Assembly: GCA_014529385.2 (NCBI GenBank)
Contig: CM043943.1
Span: 100,277,355-100,341,354, forward strand
Direction: 5' to 3'
DNA from: Adiantum capillus-veneris
Taxonomy: Eukaryota > Streptophyta > Polypodiopsida > Polypodiales > Pteridaceae
Length of the DNA stretch: 64,000 bases
The notes beneath the pieces are model-generated. The model ran no database searches and had not been told where the DNA came from. It saw nothing but the letters and a program-made list of their open reading frames with translations. A program made the translations under genes and the position numbers. This document shows positions 46,168-58,164 of the stretch, piece by piece (positions within the stretch are counted from its first letter, which is position 1; each line of letters starts with the position of its first letter).

Positions 46168-46439
46168 ACCTGCATTAAACACACGAATATTTAAACTTAA
46201 TATTGAATGAATAGAGTAGACAATGACACAAAGACCATTAAATACAATGACGTAATGACGCATATAAATACAATGACGCAATGAATTGAGTGATAGAAGA
46301 GGCAAGTCGAAAACTCAGAATTTTCAATCAAAAGATGTGAGCGCGAGTAGAAAAGAGCGTTATACACCATAGAAGGTACTTAGAGAGCTAGAGCTTTTAC
46401 AACACGGAGAAAAATTGTTCAAATACAATATTTGTGGCT

Positions 46440-47192
46440 TTAAGAGATCTCTCTCTCATCCTCGCATAACTCAGCATAACTTCCTATATTTATATAGAGC
46501 TCTCCGTTTAAACACATATCCTCTGTTTCATTTTGTAGCTCCTCTGCATGCACCCCATATAGAGTAGTAGCATCTTGATGCTCGTCTGGCACCACCGCAG
46601 CGGCTTCTGATTGAGCATCTTCTCTGATCTCCTCCATTGATGCCGTTGTGATTGGCACATGGTAGCCTTCATACGTCCTTGCACTACAAGGGGCTACCTC
46701 TATGACGTACCACCAATTTGATGTAGACTTTGTAGGATGAAATATTACCTGCCAGAGCCACATAACTTACATGAGAGCTTTCAAGCACATAACTTGTAAA
46801 AGGGGGATGTTAACTATTTACATACTTACTTGTTCACAATGCTCGGGTAGTACGAAAGTGTCTCTTAGGTCAGTCCATTTCTTAGTAGAATCCACCTCAA
46901 GAAAACCAGACACTCCTCTACGCACAGTAGCGTTGCGACCCTCCATGATTATCTTGAACCATTGCACGTCAAACAAGTCAACAAAAAATCCTCTCTAATC
47001 AATCCTCAAAATCTCTTACAGCGTGCCGAAGTAAGTGAGTTCCGCCACCACAGGATCTGCATCAGAGGAACGTCGTCGACTAGACTGTTCAAATTTTGCC
47101 ATGATTCCACAATCTTGAGTAAACTGCTTTTTGTCGATTCGTTCCACCCTAAAATGTCGACCTTTACACCATGCTGCTGTGTATGACTTATA
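46440..47192 (-). pseudogene. DUF4216 exons of TNP2 (copy B)
   Basis: Minus-strand order: an exon starting YKSYTAAW at about 47192; then DFVDLFDVQWFKIIMEG and FLEVDSTKKWTDLRDTFVLPEHCEQ, ending before GTAAGT at about 46828; then, after TCTGGCAG, VIFHPTKSTSNWWYVIEV (from about 46750) to the stop at 46440. This is the standard DUF4216 layout with the STKKW and WWYVIE motifs. The acceptor-to-donor arrangement looks intact, though a stop (ATTAG, near 46996) may interrupt the first exon. Confidence 0.75.
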
Positions 47193-47272
47193 CTACAATG
47201 AACAAAGATTATGAGTGGCCGTTCAAACGTTTATAAATAAAGTCACTTGCTAGTCGTACATTGCAAACTTAC

Positions 47273-48037
47273 CTTGGTCGCGCAACCCCGAGAGTGCTCC
47301 CACTCTTCCTCAGTCACTTCGTCACCGCATTGTTGTGCGCTTTTCAATTGGTTGTGCAACCATCTTAAGCTCATGAAGGTTGGTAGGCTCTCCAGAACCG
47401 TCGGATAGTGCATCGGTGGTCGTCTTCCCCGTCTCCACTCGATTTGTGCCCTTTGTCGCTCTTGCTTTGCATCCTCATATTGTGAAATCCACTTTTGCAT
47501 CACTGGATTGTGAAGCATGCAAAATCGGTTGATTTTAGCCTCTAGATCTTCCGTCATCTTCTTCTCAACACCGAGATTGCACATGACAATCCCAGATATG
47601 CGCTCATCATCTATGGTTCGCCATAGCGTGTCCCGGGCTTTATCAAATCCGTCTAGCCACTCTCCAATGTACACTAGGGACTCTGATACCAACCAACCTT
47701 CTGCCATGATACCCTCCGGACGTGCCTTTTGATGCACATATCCCTGTAGCGTTTTCATGAAACGTTCTAAGAAGAACATCCATCTGGAATGAACTGTGCC
47801 AGCTATTTCCACCTCATCAAATATGTGAACAAGAAGATGCACCTGAATGGTTAGCATGGTAGTAGGAAAATGTTTTTGAAACATGCACACAAGCTCCGCA
47901 GCATTTAGTTTGGCGAATGGTATGGAGTCTACGTTGATCTCCTTTTGTGAGATCCATTGCACCAGCTTTGCAAGTTTGTAGATTGTGTTTTGGATGTCGA
48001 GAGACAAACATCCCTCAATGGCAACCGGTAAAATAAA
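47273..48037 (-). CDS. TNP2 exon with DUF4218 (copy B)
   Basis: Open across the whole exon, from FILPVAIEGCLSLDI to CATK, with the same splice borders as copy A (offset 9183 bp). It differs from copy A at scattered residues (for example QKHFPTTML and KTLQGYVHQ). Confidence 0.82.
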
Positions 48038-48111
48038 TTGTAAAGTATGTGCAACAATGATATTAAAGTCCACATTTTATGCAATGATATTAAAGTCCAC
48101 TATGAACGTAC

Positions 48112-48720
48112 CTGACACATTTTATGCCAATCGTGTGACTTCAAACCGGTAAGCTTTCCTTCTTTAGTAAAACACGTTTGGAGCGAGTGCATTACGCTAG
48201 TGGGGGTCCGCAAAGATCGAATGGTCTCTTTTACTTTGCGTTCTTGGGCTCCTGTGAAAATCCATGGTGCTTTAGGGAGTTTTATCGATCCATCAGACGC
48301 TGTTTGCGGCCAATATTGCTCCATACGATCCATGTTTCTAAGGTCAACTCTGGCTCCCAAAGTATCTTTCTTGCCGGTCAGATGGTCCCATAGTAGATTA
48401 CCCACATTCTTGAATATGTGCATTGGATCGAGCAAGTGATTGATCATGAGTCTGGGCCAGTATGGTAACTTGTACCATAGAGATAGTCACTTCATCCCTG
48501 GAGGCAATCCGTCATCGCACATCTCCTTCTGCTCTAACCATGCTTGTGCAGACATCCTTGGTGGCTCTCTTCCCAAAAAGCCGTCGCGTAACACATGATT
48601 CTCTGGAAGATACGCTTGATGACCTTCGTAGATTTACTTCTTCAGTGAGGGTGCCCTACGTGCATTCAATCTAGGTCCACATGTGACACATGCTCTGTAT
48701 CCGCTTGTTTGATGCCCTGC
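48112..48720 (-). pseudogene. TNP2 core, 3' part (copy B)
   Basis: Reads from TSGYRACVTCGPRLNA (near 48700) through APSLKK, GHQAYLPENHVLRDGF and DPMHIFKNVGNLLWD (near 48430) to HKMCQ. Stops interrupt it after APSLKK (near 48635) and before LSLWYKL (near 48490). The 348-bp open part is 48100-48447. Confidence 0.8.
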
Positions 48721-48803
48721 ATGTATACACATGATAATAGATCAACTATGGGAAAAAACAAGATTTACAGTGTCTGAGTGAGGAGTGTCAATAGATCACC
48801 TGA

Positions 48804-49196
48804 GCATTCTGTTAGCCCGGGATAGTCATGCATGGTCCACATTAGAATGCCTCTGATCAAAGCATTCTGTCGTCCTGTGTGTCGGCTCATATCCACCACC
48901 TCTATGCCAATCCACAATTTTTGTAGCTCTTCCAATAGTGGACGAGGATACACATCCATATTCCCCACTTTATATCGCCCTGGCACAATCAAGCTTAGCC
49001 ATAGGTGCCCCTTCTTCGTAGTCAACCACGGGGGAATGTTGTAGTTGACGATGACAACGGGCCATACACTGTAAGATGTTGATCTTTGACCAAATGGATT
49101 TACGCCATCCATAGCCAGGCCTAAGCGCCAATTTCGAGCTTCCCTGGCAAAATCCGACCATGTTCCATCTATATGTTTCCAGGCTGCGCAATGTGG
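48804..49196 (-). pseudogene. TNP2 core, central part (copy B)
   Basis: Open from CAAWKHIDGTWSDFAREARN (near 49190) through LAMDGVNPFGQRSTSYSVWP, IPPWLTTKKGHLWLSLIVPG and MWTMHDYPGLTECSG (near 48815). An intron of about 88 bp (48716-48803) then separates it from the next block, with acceptor ACATGCAG. This is the segment deleted in copy A. The 5' side stops abruptly at 49196, joined to non-coding sequence that corresponds to copy A 40779. Confidence 0.85.
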
Positions 49197-50635
49197 GTAC
49201 AAGAAATCTACAGACCCACGTCTACATGATACTGCATGTAGTGGACAAAACCCCTTTGCCTCTTCTCTAGCTGTAGCACTTCACAGCATCTTAACATCTT
49301 TTCACAGTAGATCTTTTCACTGTTCGTCTAACTCTAAACCCTAAACCGTAAGTAATTCTTGCGTGGACTCGATCTAACGTAAATAAGCGTAAATCTAACT
49401 AAAAATAAACCTAAATCTAATTTAACGTAAGTCTACATCTAACCTAATCTTTAACGTCTTTTGGGATAGTTTCCTACGACGTTAAAACTCTCTTCTTCTT
49501 GTGTGTGTGTGTGTGTGTGTGGGTAAACCTAAATAAACCTAAGTCTAATCTAATATAACATAAATCTAAATCTAACGTAAATTATGTTATATTAAAAACA
49601 AAGAACTAAACTAACAAGGATTATAAGAACCTTAAAACTGATTTAACACATAATTTTTCACATAACTCGGCAAGAGTTGGCATTCTCATCACTAAAGATG
49701 TGAGAGTTAACTTCCGGCGGTGACGCTGCCTCATCTCCATCCACATCTGACGAGAGCAATTGGCCCTTTAGACCGTTCTTGCTCTTGTTACCAACTTTGA
49801 AGTTGCTGTTGAATGACTAGAGGTTGTCTAGATGGTCATTGTGTCGGGGATGTAGTGACTCTTGCTGCCCTGAAGATGGACCTTCTTCCCTATCTTCTGA
49901 AGACATTTCACCAGTACTTTTGGATCGACGGAGCCCACCATGAGTGAAGGCAGCAATACCCTATATTCCATTGAGGGCTTTCTTCACCCGCTTCATGCAG
50001 GCATCGCAGTCTATGGAGACCTAAATCTAATCTAATATAACGTAAATATAAATCTAGCATAAATAAACGTAAATCTAATTAAAAATAAACCTAAATCTAA
50101 TCTAATTTAACTTAAATAAACCTAAATCTAATTTAACGTAAGTCTACATCTAACCTAATCTTTAACGTCTTTTAGGATAGTTTCCTACGACATTATAACT
50201 CTCTTCTTCTTGTGTGTGTGCGCGTGTGTGGATGTGTGTGCCAATAAAAAGAGATAAATGGTATAACCTTTCTATCACCCATGCCAAGTATGATAGATTG
50301 ATTATGCCATTTCGCTCTTGAATAATAGGTCTTCAGTTCAACTCCTCGTCGGCTAGATCTTTAGGTCTTTTAATTTCAGTTAGTTTCCTACGATGTTAAA
50401 TTAGTTTCTCTCTCTTTCTCTCTCAATGTGTGTGCGTTTTTTTGGATCGTATGCATGTTTTCTCTCTCTTTTCCTCTCTCAATGTGTGCGTTTTTTGTTT
50501 ATGCATGTTCTCTCTCTCTTTTCCTCTCTCAATGCGTGAGTTTTTTGTTTATGCATGCTCTCTCTCTCTTTTCCTCTCTCAATGTGTGTGTGCATTCTTT
50601 GTTTATGTATGTGTGTGTGCATTTTTGTTTATGTT

Positions 50636-50675
<40 letters not shown>

Positions 50676-50828
50676 AACACTATGTGTGTGTGTGTATGTG
50701 TGTGTGTGAGAGAGAGAGAGAGGGAGAGAGAAAGAGGGGAAGGGAACATGAGAATGAGGAGAGGGATGGAGCATACCTGGCTCTCCTTCCTCTCCTCGTG
50801 TGTGTGTGTGTGTGTGTGTGTGGAGAAG

Positions 50829-50874
<46 letters not shown>

Positions 50875-50960
50875 TTACCTGCTCCTTGCTTGAGGGCGCC
50901 GAAAAACTCAGATCTGAGATCTGAGTTTTTGGGCGTGCTCTATTATTTTTTTAGCCCAGC
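49197..50960 (-). other. 5' non-coding part of CACTA copy B with microsatellites
   Basis: Corresponds to 40779-42150 of copy A, with an extra 49550-50040 block. It carries GT, CT and GA tracts at 49500-49520, 50639-50672, 50708-50730 and 50799-50871. No genes; frames over the tracts are artefacts. Confidence 0.8.
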
Positions 50961-51081
50961 CGGCATCGCTATGAGCTTCGCAAATTTACAAAGAAATTTG
51001 CGACGCTCATAGCGACGCTGGGATTTTTTTTTTTGAGCGTCGCTGTGTGAGCGTCGCTAATATGAATAGCCTCTTGTAGTG
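50961..51081 (-). repeat. Subterminal palindrome and terminus of CACTA copy B
   Basis: A shortened version of the copy A palindrome: ATCGCTATGAGCTTCGC pairs with GCGACGCTCATAGCGACG around a short loop. It is followed by GAGCGTCGCTGTGTGAGCGTCGCTA and the terminus at 51081. Confidence 0.85.
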
Positions 51082-54000
51082 CACCAGATCTTCTTGATAT
51101 AATGAGATAGAGTGGAAAAGTGGTGAATCTTGCAACCAAACCCCTCATGCTTCTAAGGATAATAGGTTGGACACGTGGTGGACCTTGAATGTAAACCCCC
51201 CCTCTACCAAAATATCATGGGTTTAAGGTATTTCGATGGATCCTAGCATCTTGAAGACATTGTGCAGCTTGCTTCTCTTCATGTTTCAATGGAGCCTATC
51301 TTTGACAAATGGTGGATCATCCTTGTCTCCATGTTTCAATGGAGCCTAGCTTGTACAAGTGGTGGACCTTTGCTTCTCTCTATGTTTCAATAGAGTTAGC
51401 TTGGAAAAGTGGTGGACCTTGGAACCAAACCCCCATGTAAAACCTATCATGATCACTCCAAGGGGTGAGAAAAAATAATCTTAAAGATATAGCCTTATAG
51501 GTTGGACAAGTGGTGGACCTTACTACCCATATATTCTTAATATAATGACATAGAGTGGAAACGTGGTGAATCTTGAGACCAAAACACTTATGCTACTAGC
51601 GATAATAATAGGTTGGACAAATGGTGAACCTTGAATGTAAACCCCCCATGTACGAAATATCGTGGTTATAAGGTATTTCAATGGATCCTAGCATCTTGGA
51701 GACATGGTCCAGCTTGCTTCTCTTCATGTTTCAATGGATCCTATCATGGACAAAAGGTGGAGCATCCTTCTCTCCATGTTTCAATGGAGCCTAGCTTGGA
51801 TAAGTGGTGGACCTTTGCTTCTCTCTATGTTTCAATAGAGTTAGCTTGGACAAGTGGTGGACCTTGGAACCAAACCCCCATATAAAACCTATCATGGTCA
51901 TTCCAAGTGGTGAGAAACAATACCCTTTAAGATATAGCCTTATAGGTTGGACAAGTGGTGGACCTTAACACCCAGATCTTCTTAATATAATGACATAGAG
52001 CGGAAAAGTGGTGAATCTTGAGACCAAACCACTCATGCTACTAGGGGATAATAGATTGGACAAGTGGTGGACCTTGAATGTAAACCCCCCATGTACCAAA
52101 ATATCATGGGTTTAGGGTATTTCAATCGAGCCTAGCATCTTGGAGACATTGTCCAGCTTGCTTCTCTTCATGTTTCAATGGAGCCTATCTGGACAAATGG
52201 TGGATAATCCTTCTCTCCATTTTTAATGGACCCTAGATTGGACAAGTGGTGGACCTTTGCTTCTCTCTATGTTTCAATGGAGTTAACTTGGACAAGTGGT
52301 GGACCTTGGAACCAAACCCTTATGTAAAACCTATCGTGTGCATTCCAAGTGGTGGAAAAGAATACCATTTAAGATACGGCCTTATAGGTTGGACAAGTGG
52401 CGGACCTTAACACCCAAATATTCTTAATATAATGAAATTGAGTGGAAAAGTGGTGAATCTTGAGACCAAACCACTCATGCTACTAGGGATAATAGGTTGG
52501 ACAAGTGGTGGACCTTGAATTTAAACCCCCCATGTATAAAATATTGTGGGTTTAAGGTATTTCAATGGATCCTAGCATCTTGGAGACATGGTGCAACTTG
52601 CTTCTCTTCATGTTTCAATGGAGCCTATCTTGGACAAAATGTGGAGCATCCTTCTCTCCATGTTTCAATGGAGCCTAGCTTGGACAAGTGGTGGAGCTTT
52701 GCTTCTCTCTATGTTTCAATAGAGTTAGCTTCGACAAGCGGTGGACCTTGGAACCAAATCCCCATGTAAAACCTATCATGGTTATTCCAAGTGGTGAGAA
52801 AGAATACCCTTGAAGATATAGCCTTATAGGTTGGACAACTAGTGGACCTTAGCACCCAGATCTTCTTAATATAATGACATAGAGTGGAAAAGTGGTGAAT
52901 CTTGAGACCAAACCACTCATGCTACTAGGGATAATAGGTTGCACAAGTGGTGGACCTTGAATGTAAACCCCCCATGTACAAAATATCGTGGGTTTAAGGT
53001 ATTTCCATGGAGCCTACCATCTTGGAGACATGGTGCAGCTTGCTTCTCTTCATGTTTCAATGGAGCCTATCTTGGACAAAAGGTGGAGCATCCTTCTCTC
53101 CATGTTTCAATGGAGCCTAGCTTGGACAAGTGGTGGAGGTTTTCTTTTCTCTATGTTTCAATAGAGTTAGCTGGGACAAGTCGTGGACCTTGGAACAAAA
53201 TCCCCATGCAAAACCTATCATGGTCATTCCAAGTCGTGAGAAAGAATACCCTTTAAGATATAGCCTTATAGGTTGGACAAGTGGTGGACCTTAACACCCA
53301 AATAGGCTGGACAAGTGGTGGACCTTAATAAAGATATAGCCTTATAGGTTGGACAAGTGGTGGACCTTAACACCCAGATCTTCTTAATATAATGACATAG
53401 AGTGGAAAAGTGGTGAATCTTGAGACCAAACCACTAATGCTACTAGGGATATTAGGTTGGACAAGTGGTGGACCTTGAATGTAAACCCCCCATGTACAAA
53501 ATATCGTGGGTTTAAGGTATTTCAATGGAGCCTGCCATCTTGGAGACATGGTGCAGCTTGCTTCTCTTCATGTTTCCATGGAGCCTATCTTGGACAAAAG
53601 GTGGAGCATCCTTCTCTCCATGTTTCAATGGACCCTAGCTTGGACAAGTGGTAGACCTTTGCTTCTCTCTATGTTTCAATAGAGTTAGCTTGGACAGGTG
53701 GTGGAATTTGGAACCAAACACCCATATAAAACCTAGCATGGTCATTCCAATTTGGTGACAAAGAATATCCTTTAAGATATAGCCTTATAGGTTGGACAAG
53801 TGGTGGACCTTTACACCCAGATATTCTTAATATAATGACATAGAGTAGAAAAGTGGTGAATCTTGAGACCAAACCACTCATGCTACTAGGGATAATAGGT
53901 TGGACAAGTGGTTGAACTTGAATTTAAACCCCCCATGTACCAAAATATCGTGGGTTTAAGGTATTTTAATGGAGCCTAGCATCTTGGAGACATGGTGCAG

Positions 54001-54284
54001 CTTGCTTCTCTTCATGTTTCAATGTATCCTATCTTGGACAAATGGTGGAGCATCCTTCTCTCCATGTTTCAATGGACCCTAGCTTGGATAAGCGGTGGAC
54101 CTTTGCTTCTCTCTATGTTTAAATAGAGGTAGCTTGGACAAGTGGTGGACCTTGGAACCAAACCCCCATGTAAAACCTATCATGTGCATTCCAAGTGGTG
54201 GGAAATAATACCATTCAAGATACAGCCTTATGGGTTGGACAAGTGGTGGACCTTAACACGCAGATCTTCTTTATTTAATGACAT
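51082..54284. repeat. 442-bp satellite array, about 7 units
   Basis: TATAGGTTGGACAAGTGGTG recurs at 51496, 51941, 52383, 52825, 53267, 53343, 53786 and 54229, i.e. steps of 442-445 bp plus one 76-bp partial unit. Within each unit the TTGGACAAGTGGTGGACCTT motif appears about four times, and ATGTTTCAATGGAGCCTA about three times, pointing to a nested origin. Units differ at many bases. Open frames of 80-105 codons recur in each unit by phase, not by selection. Confidence 0.95.
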
Positions 54285-54770
54285 TGTTATGGAATTGATA
54301 TTTTATTGTTGAATGCAGCTGACAGGTGGAAAAGACTAAGGGTTATGTGAAAGGATCTCGAAAGGATATTATATTTTACAATTTATTATTCAAGTGCTCT
54401 TCTATGAGCTTTGGCCATTTATGACCGGCCTACTAGTTTGTACTCACATGGACCATTGAAGAAATCTATAAATGAAATACGTGCAAGAGGGAAATCGTCA
54501 CTCTTGCACGGGGGGAGATCGCACCCTGTGTTTGCGTTTCTCTTCTCATCTCTCCTCTCTTCTCTCTCATTGTGCCGGCATAGCACTCCGCTCTAGGAGG
54601 TGCGCCTGCACGTGCTCTCTCAATCTCTCTCACTTTCTGTCTCTCTTTGTTTGTATTGTGGTCAATTATGGATTTTTGCGAGTCGATAGGCGCGTAGATT
54701 TATTCGGTTATGTCTTGCTATGTGCTTTTTTTAGTATTTTGTAGAGCGCTCTACGCTTCCGGCTGTAGCA
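54285..54770 (+). repeat. Copia LTR inserted in the satellite
   Basis: Starts TGTTATGGAATTG directly after satellite text and ends GGCTGTAGCA, followed by an initiator-Met primer site. TATA box TATAAAT at 54467. The partner LTR is not in the window, and coding sequence after the primer site is lost. Confidence 0.8.
54467..54473 (+). promoter_or_regulatory. TATA box in LTR
   Basis: TATAAAT in the context AATCTATAAATGAAATAC, about 300 bases before the LTR end. Confidence 0.5.
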
Positions 54771-54771
54771 G

Positions 54772-54783
54772 TGGTATCAGAGA
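54772..54783 (+). other. Primer binding site, initiator Met tRNA type
   Basis: TGGTATCAGAGA, matching TGGTATCAGAGC at 11 of 12 bases, one base after the LTR. Confidence 0.8.
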
Positions 54784-55005
54784 ATAGATTATCGCTCCTG
54801 GTCAAACATGGATGCTGCAACAAAGATGGAGCCAAGATGTGCTTTCCATGATTCTTGTCAAATTTGTTTTACTTTATCTTTCTTTGTAGAAATATTAAGA
54901 GAACTCCCTTGTTACTGGAAAAATCTTGATGCATGTATCAAGTGATTCATGCGTTCCTATTTTCTTGAGTACGTGTGCATACGTCAAATTAGTATACTAA
55001 CTTGT
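54784..55005 (+). other. Short internal remnant after the LTR
   Basis: ATGGATGCTGCAACAAAGATG at about 54808 could be a gag start, but no gag motif follows. Nothing else seen. Confidence 0.4.
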
Positions 55006-55009
55006 TTAA
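55006..55009. other. TTAA flank (left)
   Basis: TTAA flanks the inverted-repeat element and is repeated at 56330-56333. Confidence 0.75.
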
Positions 55010-56329
55010 CACTAGGTTGGTAACCTAACAGGACATAAAAGTGTCCTTTCAGGGTTTTGAAAAAAACCTCCAAAACCATAGTAGATCCACTCATTTTGTA
55101 AAATCATTTCATGAGGTTATAGTTCAAGGCCTACTATACATGGAAAAAATAAGAAACTTGTAAAATTTCTCATCTTTTGGTCACACCAAGCCTTCAAAGT
55201 TGATGGACCAGTACATTTTCATCAAAACAGTCATTTCTTACGTTTTGTTGCATAAAAATAAGATTAGGGATTTTTGTAGGACTTGAGATAAATTCCCTAG
55301 TTAACTTCAATGGGTTGTTGATCAGAACATATAATTGCTTCTCACTCACTATTTTTTGTTTTGCCAAAAGAAATAGATACAAAAAAGTTGAATTTTTACC
55401 ATTCTGCAAACCTATCATCAAAGTTTCTATAGCCACGCTCAATACAAATAATATATGCATGTTGTCTTAGTTCCCTATTGTCCTTTAGGTTCATAAGGAG
55501 CCATGGAGCATGTCAAAAGAATAATACATCTCTTACCAAGGGGAATCTTGGGGACAAAGATGAAGTGCTAAATACAGCAAACATGAAAAAACTGGGCTCA
55601 ACATTATGAGTTGTAGAATCCCATAGAAACTATTCAATATCTAGCCAAATTTGATCCTTATGACTATATATGGTTACTACCTACAAAATGCATATAGTTG
55701 TCACAAGAAACTAACAATATTGAAAAAGCTATACTTGATATACTAGAATGTTTCATTTTCTTCTGTAACTGAAAAAATAAACCATCGTTGTCTACTATGC
55801 AAAATAGGGTATTAGGTGCCCCAAAAATCAAGGAATATTAGCTTTATGTTACAATATGCGACATAGAAAATCAAAACTGCATTTGGATATCATGAAAGCT
55901 ACCAAAAAAATCATAGAGGAGCTAAAATTGGCTAAAAAATAGGATTTGACAATTTTGTAATTTGGTCATAACTTACAACTTTAACATTTATTTCTTCCTA
56001 GAAGCATCGGGACATGTTGAGGACTAATAAAGATAGTTCTCTAGCATTATAGACCTCACAAACATGAATTCTAGAGTGGTATAGTTGCAAAAAGTTGAAA
56101 AAAGCCAAAAATAGGACACGTTTTTTCACATAGTTTAGGTTGTGAAATGTTGTGCAAGGACAAGGCTAAAGATGGAATTGATATTCCAAAAAAATTTCAA
56201 GTTTTTTTCAGCTCATGAGAAAATTTTCTAGATAGATAGCACCTCAAAATCCATTTTGAAACTCTTGACATAATTCAAGGAAAATGGTCACTTAACAAGA
56301 CATAAAAGTGTCCCATTACCAACCTAGTG
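55010..56329. mobile_element. Inverted-repeat element with TTAA duplication (piggyBac-like)
   Basis: The left end CACTAGGTTGGTAA and right end TTACCAACCTAGTG are perfect 14-base inverted repeats. ACATAAAAGTGTCC sits close inside both ends. A TTAA flank on both sides is the signature of piggyBac-type insertion. The 1320-bp body has no convincing transposase; the longest minus-strand frame (55194-55460) matches no family I know. The CACTA-like first bases are noted, but CACTA elements duplicate 3 bp, and the 3-bp flanks here do not match (TAA/TTA). Confidence 0.8.
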
Positions 56330-56333
56330 TTAA

Positions 56334-58161
56334 GAAGATGTCAAGGCATGTGTTTAGCTTTGGTGGTAGTACATGTATAAGAGATAGCGATGAAATTGTA
56401 TGCTTTGGATGTATCTGCAATACATGAAGAAGAAGCTAGCGAATTGTTCGAGGAGATTGATTTTTAAGATTTGTGGAAAACAAAATTAAAAAACCTTGAA
56501 TGCTTTTGAATGACCTCAGGCTACCAATTATAAAAGGGCAAAGGATGCCCGAGATTAATGTGTTTGCCAATGAACTATGATGGATCTCCACCCTTGACCA
56601 ACCTTGTCCACATTGTTACTTAGGTGTTTCTCCACCCTCTAGCCCTCTCAAAAAAAGCCACCCATCTTTTCCAGGGAACTTGCACCTTTTCGCCCTCCTT
56701 CGGCTTGTGCTGTCTCTACCTCTAAAGCCGGAAAAATATTACCAGAATGCAGTAGTAGCAAGGTGGTCATATGCAATAGAAGAGAGCAATTTGAGCAAAA
56801 CTACAACCGTCATTAGCTTGCTTCATCTGCGTCAATAGCCTGATTGTAGAGCTCGCGAACATACTACCTCTGCCCACATTCAACATGATCGACAATATTG
56901 ACGGCTGCAGCCAGCTTGGGCACCAGTCACCTCTGATATGACCACAACCGCCACAAAACTACTTGCATACACCACTATCTAGCCGTTCACCAGCCACAAC
57001 AGGTGGGACTACTGTCGCTCAACAGCCAGTGCCTGCAGTCTATTGCAGCCCGCTGAAGACTATAAATGGACGTACCTCCTAGTCGTGCGCTTGATGATTA
57101 CCACCCATTGATTATTACTGCATGCATTCCCCTTCTCTACCCTTTGCATGCACCAACTAATACCAAATTCTTCTCCAACTCCAGTTGACGACCTCACGCT
57201 GTCGCAACAACTCGAGTTGACGAACTCACATCGGGCAAGTTCAGTGCCTGCGCTGGCTCTTGGATAGCGCCCTCCTCTACTCACTATCCCTCCAACAACC
57301 AATGGCTTGTTTTCATCGACCGCCACTCAGTCACTCCAGTTGTGGAACTCACTTTTTATTAGCGGGCTTGAATGATGATAGCCACGATCAAATTACTGGT
57401 TTGTGGTGTCCCTTGCTAACCAGTAGTTCATACACCACACACATGTAGCGGCTCTTGATTTCTCTCACTACAGCCTTTCCCCGCTTCACTCTCCCTCCGG
57501 ACTCTCTGGGAGGCTCATTAGCTTCCAAGATCAAGCTTTATGGTCACCATCTAACCTCACTCGCTCTATATCTCTCTCTCCCTTGAATTCGATTACTCAA
57601 GGGTGCCATAGCGATAGCAGGTTGCTAAATCATTTGGTGCTTTGTTGCATCCGAGGTATGGAACACTCCATCAGCTGAGTTTAATTCTATCCTACAACCA
57701 ATTAAAGCCTTGCATGCCACCTTCGGACCTCCTCTCCTCAAAGGCCCCTAGGATGTCAGCATCGTAGAATCCCCCTCGCTAGCACACCTTGTATACCGCC
57801 AACCTAGCCCTAAAAGCAAAGGCACATAGGTCTTTTTGGAACACTCAAATTGAGCTACACGCACGCACACATCCATGATTCTCTCAACTCCAATTTTATA
57901 GATTTTCGCCGTGTCCAAACTGCAAACTTCGTGGATTCAACCTACCACAGAAGAAGATCGACCCTTTCTCTGATAACAAGAGCAACCCCAGCCCTTTGAT
58001 GGCCTCTTGTTGAGCTGCTCATCGCTAACGGCCCCTTCTAATTGAATCTCCCTTGCGCTCTTGCAGATCCCCTCTTATGCTCCCCCTTCCTCCGGCGTTG
58101 GTTTCCTTTTGCATGACAGCGGCTCCATGTGCGTGATACCCTCGCCATCATTGCAGGCGAC
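56334..58161. other. Unassigned region
   Basis: No LTR, terminal repeat or protein family recognised. Short open frames (for example 57060-57326 minus) show no motif. The composition becomes more C-rich and gene-like around 56880-58140, but no frame is sustained. Confidence 0.5.
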
Positions 58162-58164
58162 TTA

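Larger units (their letters stand above)
46011..51081 (-). mobile_element. CACTA transposon copy B
   Basis: Same family and orientation as copy A. The 5' terminus is at 51081 (CACTACAAGAGGC inwards). The 3' side is truncated within the TNPA-like gene at 46011, directly against satellite sequence, so there is no 3' terminus. It is missing the N-terminal TNP2 exon but keeps the core segment and the DUF4216 part that copy A has lost. Confidence 0.88.

Noticed and set aside
46675-46700. CACTACAAGGGG, resembling a CACTA terminus
   Set aside because: It lies inside the DUF4216 exon of copy B (reading SARTYEG on the other strand) and lacks the GCGTCGCTA subterminal array.
51631-53654. Recurring open frames of 65-105 codons in the satellite
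   Set aside because: They recur because the satellite unit recurs. They begin with non-ATG codons in most units, change length between units and match no family.
55010-56329. Assignment of the TTAA-flanked element to CACTA
   Set aside because: Its ends start CACTAGG, but the flanking 3 bp do not match (TAA against TTA), it lacks the GCGTCGCTA motif and the 4-bp TTAA flanks match exactly.
57060-57448. Possible host gene in the C-rich region 56.9-58.1 kb
   Set aside because: No sustained frame, no recognisable motif, no consistent splice pattern.
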